Shown here: positions 11,943 to 54,599 of the stretch, one piece after another
Numbering within the stretch: position 1 is the first letter of the stretch
Layout: each line of letters begins with the position of its first letter
Assembly (NCBI RefSeq): GCF_027596085.1
Contig: NC_072465.1
Coordinates: 20,815,207-20,879,206 of the forward strand
DNA: 64,000 nt
From: Anoplopoma fimbria
Taxonomy: Eukaryota; Chordata; Actinopteri; Perciformes; Anoplopomatidae
Reading direction: 5' to 3'
Position numbers and translations under genes: made by a program
Notes under the pieces: generated by a model
Database searches by the model: none
What the model saw: the letters and a program-made list of their open reading frames with translations, nothing else
Told to the model about the DNA's origin: nothing

Positions 11943-14900
11943 GGGTTTTCATTTCTGTGATTTCTGTGTTTGTTTTTGGCAGCTGCCATCTGTTTGCCTG
12001 GGACCAGCTCTATTAATAAGCTATTCAGATTGAGATGGGGCTTTATTCCAGCAACTGTTTCTCACCTCCTCTCTCGCCCTCTCCCTCTGTCTCTCTCTCT
12101 CTCCCTCTCTCTCTCTATCTCCCCGTTCCTCGCTTCCTCGCTCACTCAAATGATTGTCATGGAAATCATCAGAGGTGCCAAACCACAAACAAAGAAAGAG
12201 CTTCAACGTACACCTGAGCCAAAAAGAACAGAACTGCAGTCTAATTACGATGGGAACAATTAAGACTGTGCATATTTATTGACAGGGGACTTCACACAGG
12301 AGCATATGCTCATGAATACCCAAAAATGAAGGCAGGATGGGGTGGTGGTGGTGGTGGTGGATCTGAATGTCTATATGATGGCGTGGCTATGAAAAAAATA
12401 AAACATTTTAACCCTAGAAGCCTGGTAGGCAAAGAAAATGTACTATTTTATTACAGACTTATTTTGTGCAATGTTTTGATGTAACACCTTTCTGAAAGCA
12501 ATCTGGCCAATTTCCATTGCCTCAAAACAAACGAAGATAAAAAAAAAAAACTTAAGTGTGCTCATCATCACCAGCTGCCAATATTAACCCCCTTTGTCTC
12601 TTTTTAGTTATTTTTTTTACCCCTCCTGTTGACAGCTACGGTCTCCTTTCAATGCTCTAAGAACAAGGAATTCCAATCTGGGCTTTGCTCAGTATTCTGA
12701 TCACACACTCCTCTCTCCTCCAGTAATACAAGTCTACTTTAAAATTCATAACTACATTTGGAAAGAATAAAAGGGTGCCCTGATGGAATATTTCCAAGGA
12801 GCTTACTTGAGCGAAAATACAATTCGCTTTGGCATATTTAATAACCCTAACCTGGTCTTTAAGACATACAGTAGTAATAACAATATTAAAAAAAATACTG
12901 GGGACTGAAAAAATAAAAAAATAAACGAAATCCAAGCCATGCCTTAGCATGAAATGAGCAGCAATAATTCCCGCCTCTAGGAGGAGGATGAGAGAACGAT
13001 TGAGAGAATGAAAGAAAAAAGGGGGGAAATAAACGAGACAAGGGATGGAGAGAAGCTTCGTCAGAGTTAGAAAGAGTCCGCTCAGCTCAACTCTCATTTT
13101 CTGCCTTTCTCTTCCTCACTTCTTCTGCCCGGGAGGCAGTTTGAATTGAATCAAACAACCTAGATTGATTAAGCTTGGATGAATGACTTTCCAATGACAC
13201 AGGACTCAGCTTTAGCCTCACCCCATCCCTCTGTACATATTTGACATGGTTATGGAGGGAGTTGATGTGAAAGTGATTACGCAGTTGTTTCCTTTTGGAT
13301 TCTGCACAAGGTTGAAACGTTCTACCTCGACAGACTGTTGTCGCCATTGTTCGGTTCCTTGAAAGTCCCCGTTTGATTCCTGTTGAATCCTGCTTTGATT
13401 CCAATGCCTCTCAGGAAGAGAAGCACAATGAACGAGTGTGAGAAAATAGATAACATGCTCCTCCAGTTGGAATATGAATTGCTCAGCTCGAGCTTTAGTA
13501 TTAATCTCTTGCCCTCTTTCCTCTCTCTAGTCCTTTTGTGTTAAGTGGGAGGAAAAAAATGATAGAGCGAGAGAGACAAGGAATAGAGTATTGAATATTG
13601 TGGGATGTCCTGTTCTGAATTAGGTCAGGACCAATCAAAGCTTTAATTCTCTCTATTTCTCTCTCTCCTCTCTCTCCCCCCTCACTGAACACCAATGCTC
13701 TCTTTGTGATTCTCTGTATGGAGAGACAGAGACCCCTACTGTTTCTGACCGTGCATTAAAACCAGTCAGACCTCTCCTCCCTCGATGATCTACTGCCATC
13801 TGTCTGCTATGATACACACTGCAGGATGTGATGTAACCAGGGCCCACAGCCTGCTGCTGCATCTACATGTCATATACTGCCATGTCATATACAACCTGTG
13901 TGGGGGAAAATACACAGTGGCACATCTCTTACTCTTGGGTAGTAGTGGAAGAAGTATTTAGACCCTTAGTTGTTAAGCTAAGACAGTTGTTGAGTTAGTT
14001 TATATATTGAACAGCGCGCTTCCTTATTATTTATTTTTATTCTTTTAGTTTTAGGTATATTGATTGCGTTTATAGATGCTCTTACAGAACGATGAAAGAC
14101 AGACAGTGACTGTCATGTTTCAATGAACTGCAAAGCATCCGGAGGGTTGGACTGGATGGTGTTGTTTAATCTGTTTGTCAGTTGTTCTGTATCAAAAAAT
14201 AATGAAAAAGTTGGTAACAAAAAGCTTTCTCTATTATCTGAAAAATGATGAATAATGAATGTCCCCTGTCAGTCTGTATAACATTACATTTATACTAATG
14301 GATAGTTATTTTTAATGCATTACTGTGTTAGCAGTATTTTATAATGCAGCTGGTCAAAGTAGAGCTAGTTTTCACTTTACTGTTGGCTACTTTAATCATA
14401 AAGATTCATATTTTTGAAGGTCAACAAATGTTTTAAAATCTGAAACAGTAATGTTTCTAGCTACTAAAAAGTAAAAAAAATGTTCTCTTCTCTAACATTA
14501 CGCACAAGTCTAAAGAAGCATACAAGGATACTCAAATAGAGTGCTTGTAAATGTACTTAATTTACATTCCAGCACTGATCTCAGATGCATGAACCCAGGA
14601 GTTTAGCCAAATGCTATAGCTATTCAAGTTTGATGAGATTGGCATTTACACGCTTTTTAAAATTATTATTAATTTAAAGAAAGAAAGCGTGCCAATCTGT
14701 ACACAAAGTGATGATTTAGTCAGACCTGCAGGACGAGATGCACATCTTTCATAATGACGGTGATTATAGTGAACATATTGACGAGAGCGACTTTACAAAG
14801 GAAGTGGTGGAGACAGTAACACAATAAGCAACTAGCTGGACTAGAGATCTTGATAAACATCTGGACTAATAGTTGCTGTTCATTTTACAAAAGCAATGCT

Positions 14901-15291
14901 TCCCTTGATGAACTCTAATGGAGTAATAAAGAGTAATAATGATGCCAAATGGGCACGCTGGGCCTGTGCCATCTCAGGAATGCTTCCTGGACAATTATTT
15001 AAGAGGACATTTTAATGTTGTCATTTAAAAAAGACATATCCACTTTCATTGCTTGTCATTTAAAATAAAAAGAAACTGTTAATCATTGTTTAATGTATTA
15101 CTTTCACAAAGAATGTGACACAGTACAAATGATTAAAAATGAGAGGAGAACTTGTAAAAATGACAGATGTAATTGGTTTAACTTTTAAAAAGACTGAGCG
15201 TGGACCTCAGACTATTTTTACAGAAGCCATAAACCATTTAAGACATAAAACCTGTCATTAGTCTGGGATTGGGAAAGTTGAAAGGATGGGG

Positions 15292-15293
<2 letters not shown>

Positions 15294-15357
<64 letters not shown>
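15294..15357. repeat. (GA)n microsatellite
   Basis: Near-pure GA tract of about 60 bp with a few AAAG interruptions. Confidence 0.9.
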
Positions 15358-16179
15358 AAAGCCACAGTTATGCAAACATTTTATTGACAGATGCCAGAGC
15401 TGGAGTGCAATAATAATCAGGTTTATTTGGTTGTAGTGCAGCAAACAAGAAGAATGTACAACTGATTCAATGGTGTTTTGTTCATTTACTCATAGTTTTA
15501 CAGTTGGGTCATAGCAGTGCTTTTTAGCCCATTTATATTCACAACCCCTTTTTGCCAACCACTTGCCAAAGTACGTTTTCTAGATTTGTCAGTACTCTCC
15601 TCCATCTTCCAAAGAACAATAGGTTTCCAATTTTATCAAAAGGGTAAAAAAAAATAAAAAAATCTTTCATTACATATTGGCTTACCTGAAATGTCTATTT
15701 GCATTATCGTGCAACAGAATTGATTTGACCGAATAGTTTAAAAATCTGGGCTAAAACATCACCAGTGTAGTCCTTTAAAAAGGGATGTTCTAACCTTGAT
15801 CAACCCTGACTTGTCTCATTTCCAGTCTTTTCATTATTTTATGTCTGCATTCACACCATATTCCTTGTTATTGTTGAAATTCAAACAAAGACCATAAAGC
15901 CTGATTGTCTAAAGTGTTAACATTGCCTATTCAATCTTATTTAGAGTCAATATTCCTTCTCTTTGTGTGTGATAGTGTTTGCTCTCCAGGCTTCAACACA
16001 AAAGAAGGGATTGCAGAGTGCGTTCTATCCAGTACAACATCTTCTCTCAGACCCTTCCCTTACTAACATCATATTTTTCCGACAATTTACTCCCCCTTTC
16101 CTCTCCGTCCTAAGTGCCCTTCCATTTTTGTTAATCAAAATATATTCACACAATCTCCTCCTCCTCTCCAGCGGATCTG

Positions 16180-16312
16180 AGAGGCTGATTGGCAATTTCA
16201 GCAGTGAAACCATAGTTCAGGGGAAGAGATGGACGCAGCCAATCTGAGAGCGCCCTGCCGTTACCATGGTAACATCTCAACAAGAGGAGCGGGGGGCTCA
16301 AAGGGGGATAAA

Positions 16313-16351
<39 letters not shown>

Positions 16352-16600
16352 ATGATCAAATGTGAACACTCTATTCTGATTTGACGTGCTGATGTAGAAG
16401 TCACAGTTCCTTATTACTAGACTTCCATTTGTTGTTCAGGGCACACTCATGCAAATGCACATGTGTGTTTAAAAAGCATATGCACGCACACGCGCTCACA
16501 CTTTACACGGCAACAAGCAGCATCTGCGCCTCACTGATAACACTGCCTCGTGGCAGTAAAAGCATATAAGAGGCTTCTGTTTGCTTGCTCCTTTTACAAT
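16180..16600 (+). promoter_or_regulatory. Promoter-like segment with CCAAT boxes, RFX X-box and TATA-like motif
   Basis: Within 400 bp: ATTGG (inverted CCAAT) near 16188, CCAAT near 16239, a perfect 14-bp palindrome GTTACCATGGTAAC at 16260-16273 (the RFX X-box form), and a TATA-like CATATAAG at 16563-16570. No convincing open frame follows; ATGs at about 16741 and 16779 stop within 14 codons. It could serve a non-coding transcript or be an enhancer. The spacing of elements is loose for one core promoter. Confidence 0.3.
16316..16348. repeat. (GA)n microsatellite
   Basis: About 16 GA units just downstream of the X-box. Confidence 0.85.
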
Positions 16601-18099
16601 CGCTAGCAGCGGGCCTAACTGTCTCCATCACACACCCCGCTGACTTAAGCATCTCATCATCATCATCATCTCGGCTCTCTCCATTCTGCAGATCTGTCTG
16701 GACTTAATAAAACTGTCAGACCACCAACTGGGACTGTTAAATGGAAACTGCGCGGAGACTAGATCTGCTGTCTGAAGCATGAGCAGTGGAACAGATCGTT
16801 AAAGAGCATGAGATATGACATCAAAAGTTGCAGATGGATATGAAAAGTGGATTAGGACTGACCTAAAAGGATTCTACTAGGCTGTTTGAGAGTGCTACTA
16901 CAGCATATATATATATATAGATGAATAGGTGGATAGATAGACACTTTTATTCAATCCTTTTTTTCACAAGGAGTCAGGGTCCAAAAAGTTCATTTCACTC
17001 CTTGTAATGAATTTCTTCTTTCTTTTCATTTTTGAGGATCATCCGGCGATTAAAACATTAACAAACAAATATGAATAGTCATTGAGAGTATGTGCTTGAG
17101 AGATAGGCGTCAATTCAACCAAGACTTGATTTTTCACGATTGCAAGTAGTAAATCCAAATTAACCTTGAAAAAAACAAAAACTTCCGGATACAGTAACAC
17201 TGGCAAAAAACAAGTTTCTGTGCAGTGCATTTTTCACTACAAGGCCTTTAGAGCTGCTTAAATTGATTTCTTTTTTTTGCCTCAGGTGGTCAACAAAGTC
17301 AACATTGACCTTACACGGTTGTTGTGGCTAACATGTTAGCAACCAGATCCCTATTTACATATCCAGCAGACACAGAACGTTAGCATTCAGTTGGAGTTGT
17401 GTTTCTGGCCACCTGATGAATTTGGGTCGTTTATTCATCGTCCTTTTGGCTCTGTTTTTGGTCACCACCAGCACCTGAGGAAACTTGCCTAATGCTTCAC
17501 TAACTTCACCAGCTAGTCGCTTACTTTGTCTGTTTAATGGCGGACTGGTAATGTTTGTGTGCTTAAACAGATGCCTGCTGCTGCTGCTGGAAAATATGTT
17601 CATGAGGTTAAAGAGTGATTGGAATGAACCAAAATGGTGCTGCGTGGAAAAACAAAACCAAAAGTTTAAAAATGCTAGAATGCCTCATTGAGAGGAATTG
17701 CAGAGTCAAGTTTGTCACTTCAAGGATAACTCTTAACGTTACACATTTCATCTGTAATACTGTATAAGATTCAAAATTTAGGGTATTTATTGGAAATGAT
17801 GGTCCATTCCAACGCGCTTGACACAGGAAAAGTTTTAGGTGGTTGCAATATGCAAACTCACCGCTAGATGCCGCTGAAATCTTACTTTAGATATATCAAT
17901 GACCTATAGTACCTTTGTAATATATATTGAAATTCAATGATTTCATGATTTTCTGTTCCATATTTAAACTAAACTGCAGAAGAAAATGAGCAAGTGTAGA
18001 TATGTTCTGTGTTTTCAGTTGAGCCTTTGTCTTAAGAGACGCAAATGAAAGGAATAAAATAATCAAGAGTGACATTAATACCTAATCAATAAAGCAAAG

Positions 18100-19687
18100 T
18101 AAAGTAAACGATAAAAGTTAACAAAGTTTATTACATGTTTATATACAAACAACCCTGCAAGGCACACCTTTGTTTAAATAAGAATATACAATACATTTAT
18201 TCTTGAAAGCAAACAGGTTTTAGTTTTGAAATATATATTAATACAGGTCTGTTTAGTGTTGGACACAGAGAGAAGGCCCCAAGTTGTTGGATGTTCAGTC
18301 GGCACAAAAAATGACAAAAAAAACCAAAAAACACTCTATGATGTTAACAACTCAACATCTTTTATATTGTAAAACAACAAACTTAAATGTGGACAATATG
18401 TGTAGAAAATGGACCTTCAGTGCTTTCTGATGGGGACCGTTTGTCCTCTATTATGATTCAATTATGAAAACAAAAGGACAAAAAAAAGTATTATAAAACT
18501 CTGTACTTGTATTGTACTTGACAGCTTATAAGAAGTTTTGCTGAACCGGCACTCTTTCAGCTAATCGTTTGTCATCCATCAATACATGATTATGAAACAA
18601 CCTTTATCGGTAGAACTCTAAAAACACAAGAGCTCTTATTGTGTACTTCACATGGGCTCATATGAAAGGAAACTGCAGAGTCATACTGTCTGACTCTGGC
18701 CATCCAGATTCAAGAAGGTTTTTTATATTGTTAAGATAATAACACATTTTATTTAACTTATTGGTTAAGCTAAAACACAAAAGAAAAAAAGCTTTTTTTA
18801 ATATTCTCTGTTAGTCATTTCTTTTTGTTAGGCCATGGATGAGCACAATTAAAACAGTGAAGAAGAGAAACAGAAAGGAGAATAAAAAAGAAGTGGTTGA
18901 GCTGCAATGAAAATTATATTTGATTTGACATTTTAGAAGTTGTCCTCAGTAAGAAGTATGTACCTTTTTTTCAAGAAAATTCAGGGTAAAGGCAACTTAA
19001 GCATTCACAAAAAAAAAGCACATGGTTATAGTTGTATTGTGTACATTGTTCAGTTCAGACTATTGATCATGTAGTGATCAGTCATGTCATTCTGTCACTC
19101 CACTGAAGCTGCCTTATAAAAAAAAAAAAAAAAAAAAAGTGTGTCAAACATCAATCAGTGAAATAACTTATTGTTATGACTGCTCACAGCGCATAAAGCA
19201 ACGATTGAAAGATGAAAGGATGCTCATGACAAAGGCCTGCTGTGACTCATGAAACAAAACAAAACTTAACAATGGCGCAGAAAAACATGAAATGGTTTGG
19301 GACTTCAAGCTTAGAAACATTAAGATGCAGGCTGTCATTTCACACAGTTTGCCATCATAGAGTGTGATGACCCGCTGTCAAAGATTTGACAGATGTCAGA
19401 TCCCTTTAGTGGCTGCTGACTTGCGCCATAATGTGAAAAACTCTCTTTACCTTAGAACTACAAGTTCAACAAAGGTTCATCAATGTTGCAGTCTTCTATT
19501 CATTCCCTTAGAAAGACCAACAGGAGCCTGACCAGAGACGATCATTTCTTAGAGGCCTAGGAGGGCTGAGAAGAAGGTGGTGAGTCAGCACCTTGTCCTG
19601 GGCTGCATCCTCTGGTGTTTCAGAGTCTTCTGACTGTGTGTTTACTGAATATTCCTTCTGCTGATGTTCCGGTGTGGTTGACCGTTA
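18100..19687 (-). other. snta1: snta1 3' UTR (probable)
   Basis: About 1.6 kb of AT-rich, repeat-poor sequence directly downstream of the snta1 stop, with no competing exon. The far end is set by a possible AATAAA at 18127-18132 (- strand); earlier signals at 18748-18753 and 18196-18201 would shorten it. Confidence 0.45.
18127..18132 (-). terminator. snta1: Candidate snta1 polyadenylation signal
   Basis: TTTATT on the + strand, so AATAAA on the - strand, about 1.55 kb past the stop codon. It is one of several candidates. Confidence 0.35.
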
Positions 19688-49327
<29,640 letters not shown>

Positions 49328-49410
49328 GTTCAACGCATTCCTGGAATAACTCTAGACGGGCTGGCAGTCCTGTAAAGAGATAGGGGGTGGAGGGATGGAG
49401 CAAGGGGGCG

Positions 49411-49411
<1 letters not shown>
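49328..49411 (-). promoter_or_regulatory. snta1: snta1 5' UTR / proximal promoter
   Basis: The 84 bp between the start codon and the CA minisatellite. No TATA box is seen; on the - strand CGCCCCCTTG near 49403-49411 resembles a GC box. The transcription start is likely here or inside the neighbouring repeat, but cannot be fixed. Confidence 0.4.
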
Positions 49412-49451
<40 letters not shown>

Positions 49452-49479
49452 ACACACACATATACTGACACACACAGAC

Positions 49480-49510
<31 letters not shown>

Positions 49511-49557
49511 TATACTGACACACACACATACTGACACACACACACACACACATACTG

Positions 49558-49588
<31 letters not shown>

Positions 49589-49776
49589 TATACTGACACA
49601 CACACACACACACACACATATACTGACACACACACACATATACTGACACACACACACACACACACACACATATACTGACACACACACACACACATACTGA
49701 CACACACACATACTGACACACACATACTGACACACACACATACACACATGACACACACACACATATGCTGCACACA

Positions 49777-49808
<32 letters not shown>

Positions 49809-49826
49809 TACTGACACACACACACA
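49412..49826. repeat. CA-rich compound minisatellite upstream of snta1
   Basis: About 415 bp of CA repeats broken at semi-regular intervals by ATACTGAC (about a dozen times), giving a higher-order repeat. It lies within 90 bp of the snta1 start codon. Long cysteine/valine-rich or threonine/histidine-rich frames in it are artefacts. Confidence 0.95.
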
Positions 49827-52800
49827 GAGAGGTTTATCCAGTAGTAAGAAGTAAAGAGAGATTAGAGACTGTTTTGACACACACACACACACTCAAAGTT
49901 CAAAGAGCTTCTTTATTTTGATTAATGAACTGTGTGCGTTTGAGTCACACATAATTAAGTTTTGATTCATTTTTTATAATTTATATATTTCAAGTGCTCA
50001 GATCACAGATCTAATTTGCCATGTGCAGACACAAAATCGCTGCCCTGATATATGTATGTGTATATATAGGCCTACAGACGGTCTGTCATGGAGGAAATCA
50101 ATAGTGCCTCCAAAGCCGTACTTATCTGCCTCATCCAGTGGATATAGAGCTAACATCAGGCGTGACATCCACACATTCATATTCAGTTTGAACTTCGCAG
50201 ACAAAAAAAACTTATTGTACCATGTTGCTGCATGAATCTGTCATCTTAAAAGGCTACGCTTTAATAGTTCTCGTTCAAAAGTGTGAAGAAATTATCCCAC
50301 CTCGTGTGTAAGGACCATACTTCTGGACTGTGGCGCAGACGGCTCATTAGTTAAACTGCTTGTGGGAAAATGAAGCCTCCAATCAATACGAAGCAAAATC
50401 TTAATAAAAGTTGGATACCGGTCTATCACGGTGTTCTCTAAAGGGTGGTTAGCACAAAGCTTTCATCCATATTGGCACTAAATGAGTTGGCAGCGCAGTA
50501 TATGAGCACTGAATCAATACTGGCCACAGAGTTGCATAAAAGTAAGGAGAAAACATCAAGAGGCAACAAAATATATATACTTTATAGTTATTGGCTAAGA
50601 AGATAGTTTACTGTTGGTTCTCTTTGAATTTGTCGCTTCACTGTTAAGCTTAGTAGTTTGATGCACACCGGAGATACACATCTTGGAAATACATGCATGT
50701 AGGCCTACTCATGGCACAGAGCTTTGGCCAATAAAATGTCCTCCAAATCATAACGCAGGCAAGATTTGTGCCTGGATTCTGATTATATTCAGTTCACAAG
50801 ACTACATATTTAATAACTTTCTCCAACCAATTCTTATTTTTCTTCGTTATTTCATTTATTTCCTTCCACCTTCCGTCTGTCTGATCTATCAAACAATTCC
50901 ATTTGTTTTCAGTCAACAATTTGATTCGCAATGTTTGCTTTCTTGTGCAAAAATAACTTTTTGCAGATCTCTAGTTGTAACCTTTCAGTTTTTCTTTCAG
51001 TAATCTATATTTTTAAAAAACACAGAAAAACGCTGTCTTCAATATATGTTTGAAACTAATTGGTATACTGAGCCATGATTTCAGCATTAATACGGAATGA
51101 CAAATCCACTTGGTCTTGGTCTTGACTCCAACTCAACATGGATAAGTACTGCCCTGCTTCGGTGACTCAGCAGAGGTGCACTTAATTGCTCAAAGTAGAC
51201 ATTAACCACACTTGTGAGTCACTGAAACTAGCTGATGAAGCAGTCCACATTTCCCTTACCCTAGTGCATCTGCAAGTCATCTGCCTGCAGCCCTTCAGCT
51301 GTCTGTGTGGCAGCCTGTGTTGCATCTGCTTCACAGCAGGTGAAAAAGCAAAGAACCTCCAGCATCCATTTTTAGAAAACCCTCTTCTGGGTGGGTCGGT
51401 GAAGGGGCTATTGCTTCCTTAATGAAAACAAGTTTGTGACATTGACTGAAAATGACTCTCAACCCATACAGATGGTTTAAAGACGCTCATCTTTTAATTA
51501 AACCTCTTTATAAAGGCAGCTAAGGAGACACACTGCGCTCCTATCCAAACTGCTGCATTCATTTATAATAGGCTGCTTTTAATATTGAGATGTAGTGTTA
51601 TTTGCCTGAGCTGAATTCCATGTATCCGTTGTTAATGCACAGACTGAATGTCCTGCTCAACACAGGCCTTTTTTCCAAATCTCCTGTCTCCCTCTAGTGG
51701 TCAAATGGCTCCATTACTTCAACACGGTTACAGGTCACAAATTAAAATCACTTGGTGCGATGCGACACACATCTTTTTGAATTTGAGGCAGACATTTGGA
51801 AAAGGATATTTAATATTTTCTGCCTGGGTTTGTTTGAAAACCTCCAAGGAGCATTTGTTAGTTATTTTGTGATGCCAGTTTTAGTTTAATAGAAACAACA
51901 ACAGAAATATAAATTAAATTAAAAACAGCTAAATGGCTAAATTTAATTTGTCTCTTTTTCTCTAAAAAAAAACCAGACTGAAGGATTGTCATTTATCTGA
52001 CCTTGCAGATGCCTTTTTCACAGATTGATTTTAATATATGTCATATATAGATTAATCTCTTAAGCATAGATTAAATGCAATTACTTTGTCATCAACTAAA
52101 ACTACATCACACCACAGTAATCTGTTCCAGGATTAAATGCACTACAGTTATTACATTCATACTGTTTATCCAACCATATGTCCAGGGAAAATGCATGCAT
52201 TTTGAACAAACAGCTCTGCATAGAACTCAAGTCATGTAGGTTTTAATGTAATATTAATTTTGAAAATGTAAATTAAAACTTTTTTTACTCAAGGAGTTAC
52301 AGAGGCCCTGTTTTTATTTATTTTTTTCATTCAGAAGACCTCCACTGCTCAAGAAACGACAATTATATTCTTTACCAAAAAAGAGCAGGGTGTTTACATA
52401 TGGGATACTATTTATGTATATAATGTTCCACAGACTATGCAACCCTTTGGCAATATACAGGAAGAACACGTTGTAACTGAATGCAAAGTACATGTTTAAA
52501 CAGCTGTTTTGATTGATTTATGAATACATTAATACATACAATAAATAGATTTTCATAATTACTGAAAGATAATGGATTAACATTGTCTAGCAGCTTCAAT
52601 GAGTAGATGGATTTTTCTTCAAATTCAAATCAAGATATAATTGATAATATATTGTAATGTATAATGTATCTATTTGTTTCTCCCGAGCTTTTTGGCCTGT
52701 TTTACATCATTGTTTTGTTTAACACAGTGACGCATTTAACTCAGTTTCAGATGACATGAGCCAACTAGCTACATAGGGAGTTTATAGGGTAAAAAATAGA

Positions 52801-54459
52801 AGTGTATGCAGGTAAGGTTTTGCTAAAATAACAACAGGTGACAGCTCGTTGAGGAGGATTTGCTTCCCCTAGTGGCCATAAAAACGTATGTTAGACTCAG
52901 ACAGACTGTCTCTTTTAAATGTAAAAGATGGGTACTAATTACGTTGAACATGATGGCAAATCAATATATATGCAGTTTCTTTTTTTTTTATGTCTCCCCA
53001 TAAACTTTCACCAGGGTTGTAATAAAACTCTTTGCATGTACTACTTAGCACAACACTTGCATGTACTATTTAGCACATCAGTAGAACAACACATAAGAAC
53101 AGCTCAGCCACAATGAACAGGAGGGCTCCAACGACGGTGCTCGCCTTAAGCAGTGCATCTACCTAATGATGTTCAGCATTATGACAAAGCGTTTGACCAT
53201 CTGACCTCCTGTCTATACATCTGTCAGTCTATTCCTTTGTGATGTGAATGGCAGGTGGCCAGCCTATCTTTCACAGTACCAGGCCATAATAAAAAATAAA
53301 AGAATTCAAGTGAATGGTACAACAGGAAGGATATCTCACAGACAAAATAATAGAATGTAGAATAATAGAATAATAGAATGTCATCTCGTAAAAAACACAT
53401 TTAAATTTGGAAATCGATGTAATGCACTGAAAAGTTGCTTGTCATATGGAAACACATGTACTGTGCCCTTCACACATATGTGGACAGTGATACTTGTTTT
53501 TTTTGGCTCTACTCCAGCAAATTTGATGTATTGTAAACATGCAGTTGCTAGATTTTACATCCAAAACAAAAATGATTATCTCATAAAATGAGGCACTGTT
53601 ATACATTTAATTTACACACCAGCAGTAAATTAAATATTTGAAATTATCTTCACCTCGACCAACAACGACATTAAAATGCTACTTACACATTAATGCATCC
53701 ATAGTATTAATCCAATAATGTAAAACATGTAATATGATATTCTTAAAGGGACAATTCTACATAACAAGTATTTGTAATACATTTTGTTGCAAGTACTTCT
53801 ACTTTTTAAGTAAGATTTTGACTTTTACATGAAACTGAATATTATGCATTGAGGTACTTTACTTTACTATGATTGAGTTATGTCCAAATGAACTTGAAAT
53901 CTAGCAGAATAAAGATGACAAAGAATGTAAAGGATAAGCAGAAGTTTAGAAACAAATAACTTTATTCACACAATAAAACATTATACATTAGGTATACATT
54001 TTTCTATTAATTTATTTGTATTTTACCATAAAAAAGCTTTACTATTTGTGAAAATATTTAAGGTTTATGGGATGTGTTTTAAAGTTACTAATGCTGAATA
54101 ATATCTTTGTCATTCTATTGAATATATTTTAACAAGTGAAACATAATTAAAAAAACACTTATGTTAAGGTTCCACAGACGGCAATGTACACAGACACTCA
54201 CACAACGGAACACACTCCTGACCCCCGGTTCAATCAGCCACATATATGCATGTCTCAACTCCCCAAAGACAGTGGACAGTTGGGGTGGCCTGCTGATTAA
54301 TTTCACCGCCCCCCTCCCCCGCTTCCCTCTGCCTCCTCCTGCCATCCTCCAACCATCACCGCATCCCTCCATCTATCCCTCCCCTACTCTGCAAAGGGCA
54401 ACAGCTCCAGAGGTCTACCATATGGGCCAGTGTCTGAGCGGCTGACTGCCTGCAGCTTG

Positions 54460-54461
<2 letters not shown>
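49827..54461. other. Upstream intergenic sequence
   Basis: AT-rich, no recognised exon. It holds a short CA tract at about 49879-49893 and a 25-bp duplication near 53.05 kb. Nothing else identifiable. Confidence 0.5.
53032..53080. repeat. 25-bp tandem duplication
   Basis: Two copies of TTGCATGTACTA-TTAGCACA-type sequence, nearly identical. Confidence 0.8.
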
Positions 54462-54532
<71 letters not shown>

Positions 54533-54553
54533 TTGTGTGTGTATGTGTGTTTG
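54462..54553. repeat. (GT)n microsatellite
   Basis: About 90 bp of GT with TATG/TTTG interruptions at the right end. Confidence 0.93.
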
Positions 54554-54599
54554 ATTCAAGCCTGTTCTGACTGTTAGCCTGCCCCACCTGTTCCTCTGT

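Larger units (their letters stand above)
3601..18099. other. Intergenic region between tox2 and snta1 3' ends
   Basis: Fourteen kb without a recognisable protein-coding exon on either strand; open frames are short, unconserved-looking and overlap repeats. It holds poly-A runs (around 4034-4058), degenerate interspersed repeats (near 7240-7700 and 11130-11545), GA microsatellites near 15.3 and 16.3 kb, a paired-type homeodomain palindrome at 11.9 kb and a promoter-like segment at 16.2-16.6 kb. Some unique stretches, for example 14930-15060 and 11880-12060, look like candidate conserved non-coding elements. Confidence 0.6.

Noticed and set aside
12657..13404. Two adjacent - strand frames of 146 and 105 residues
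   Set aside because: No family resemblance, biased hydrophobic/low-complexity content and no splice support.
51670..52880. CCCTCTAGTGGTC and CCCTAGTGGCC words resembling CTCF sites
   Set aside because: They miss two or more core positions and such words are common in fish repeat remnants.
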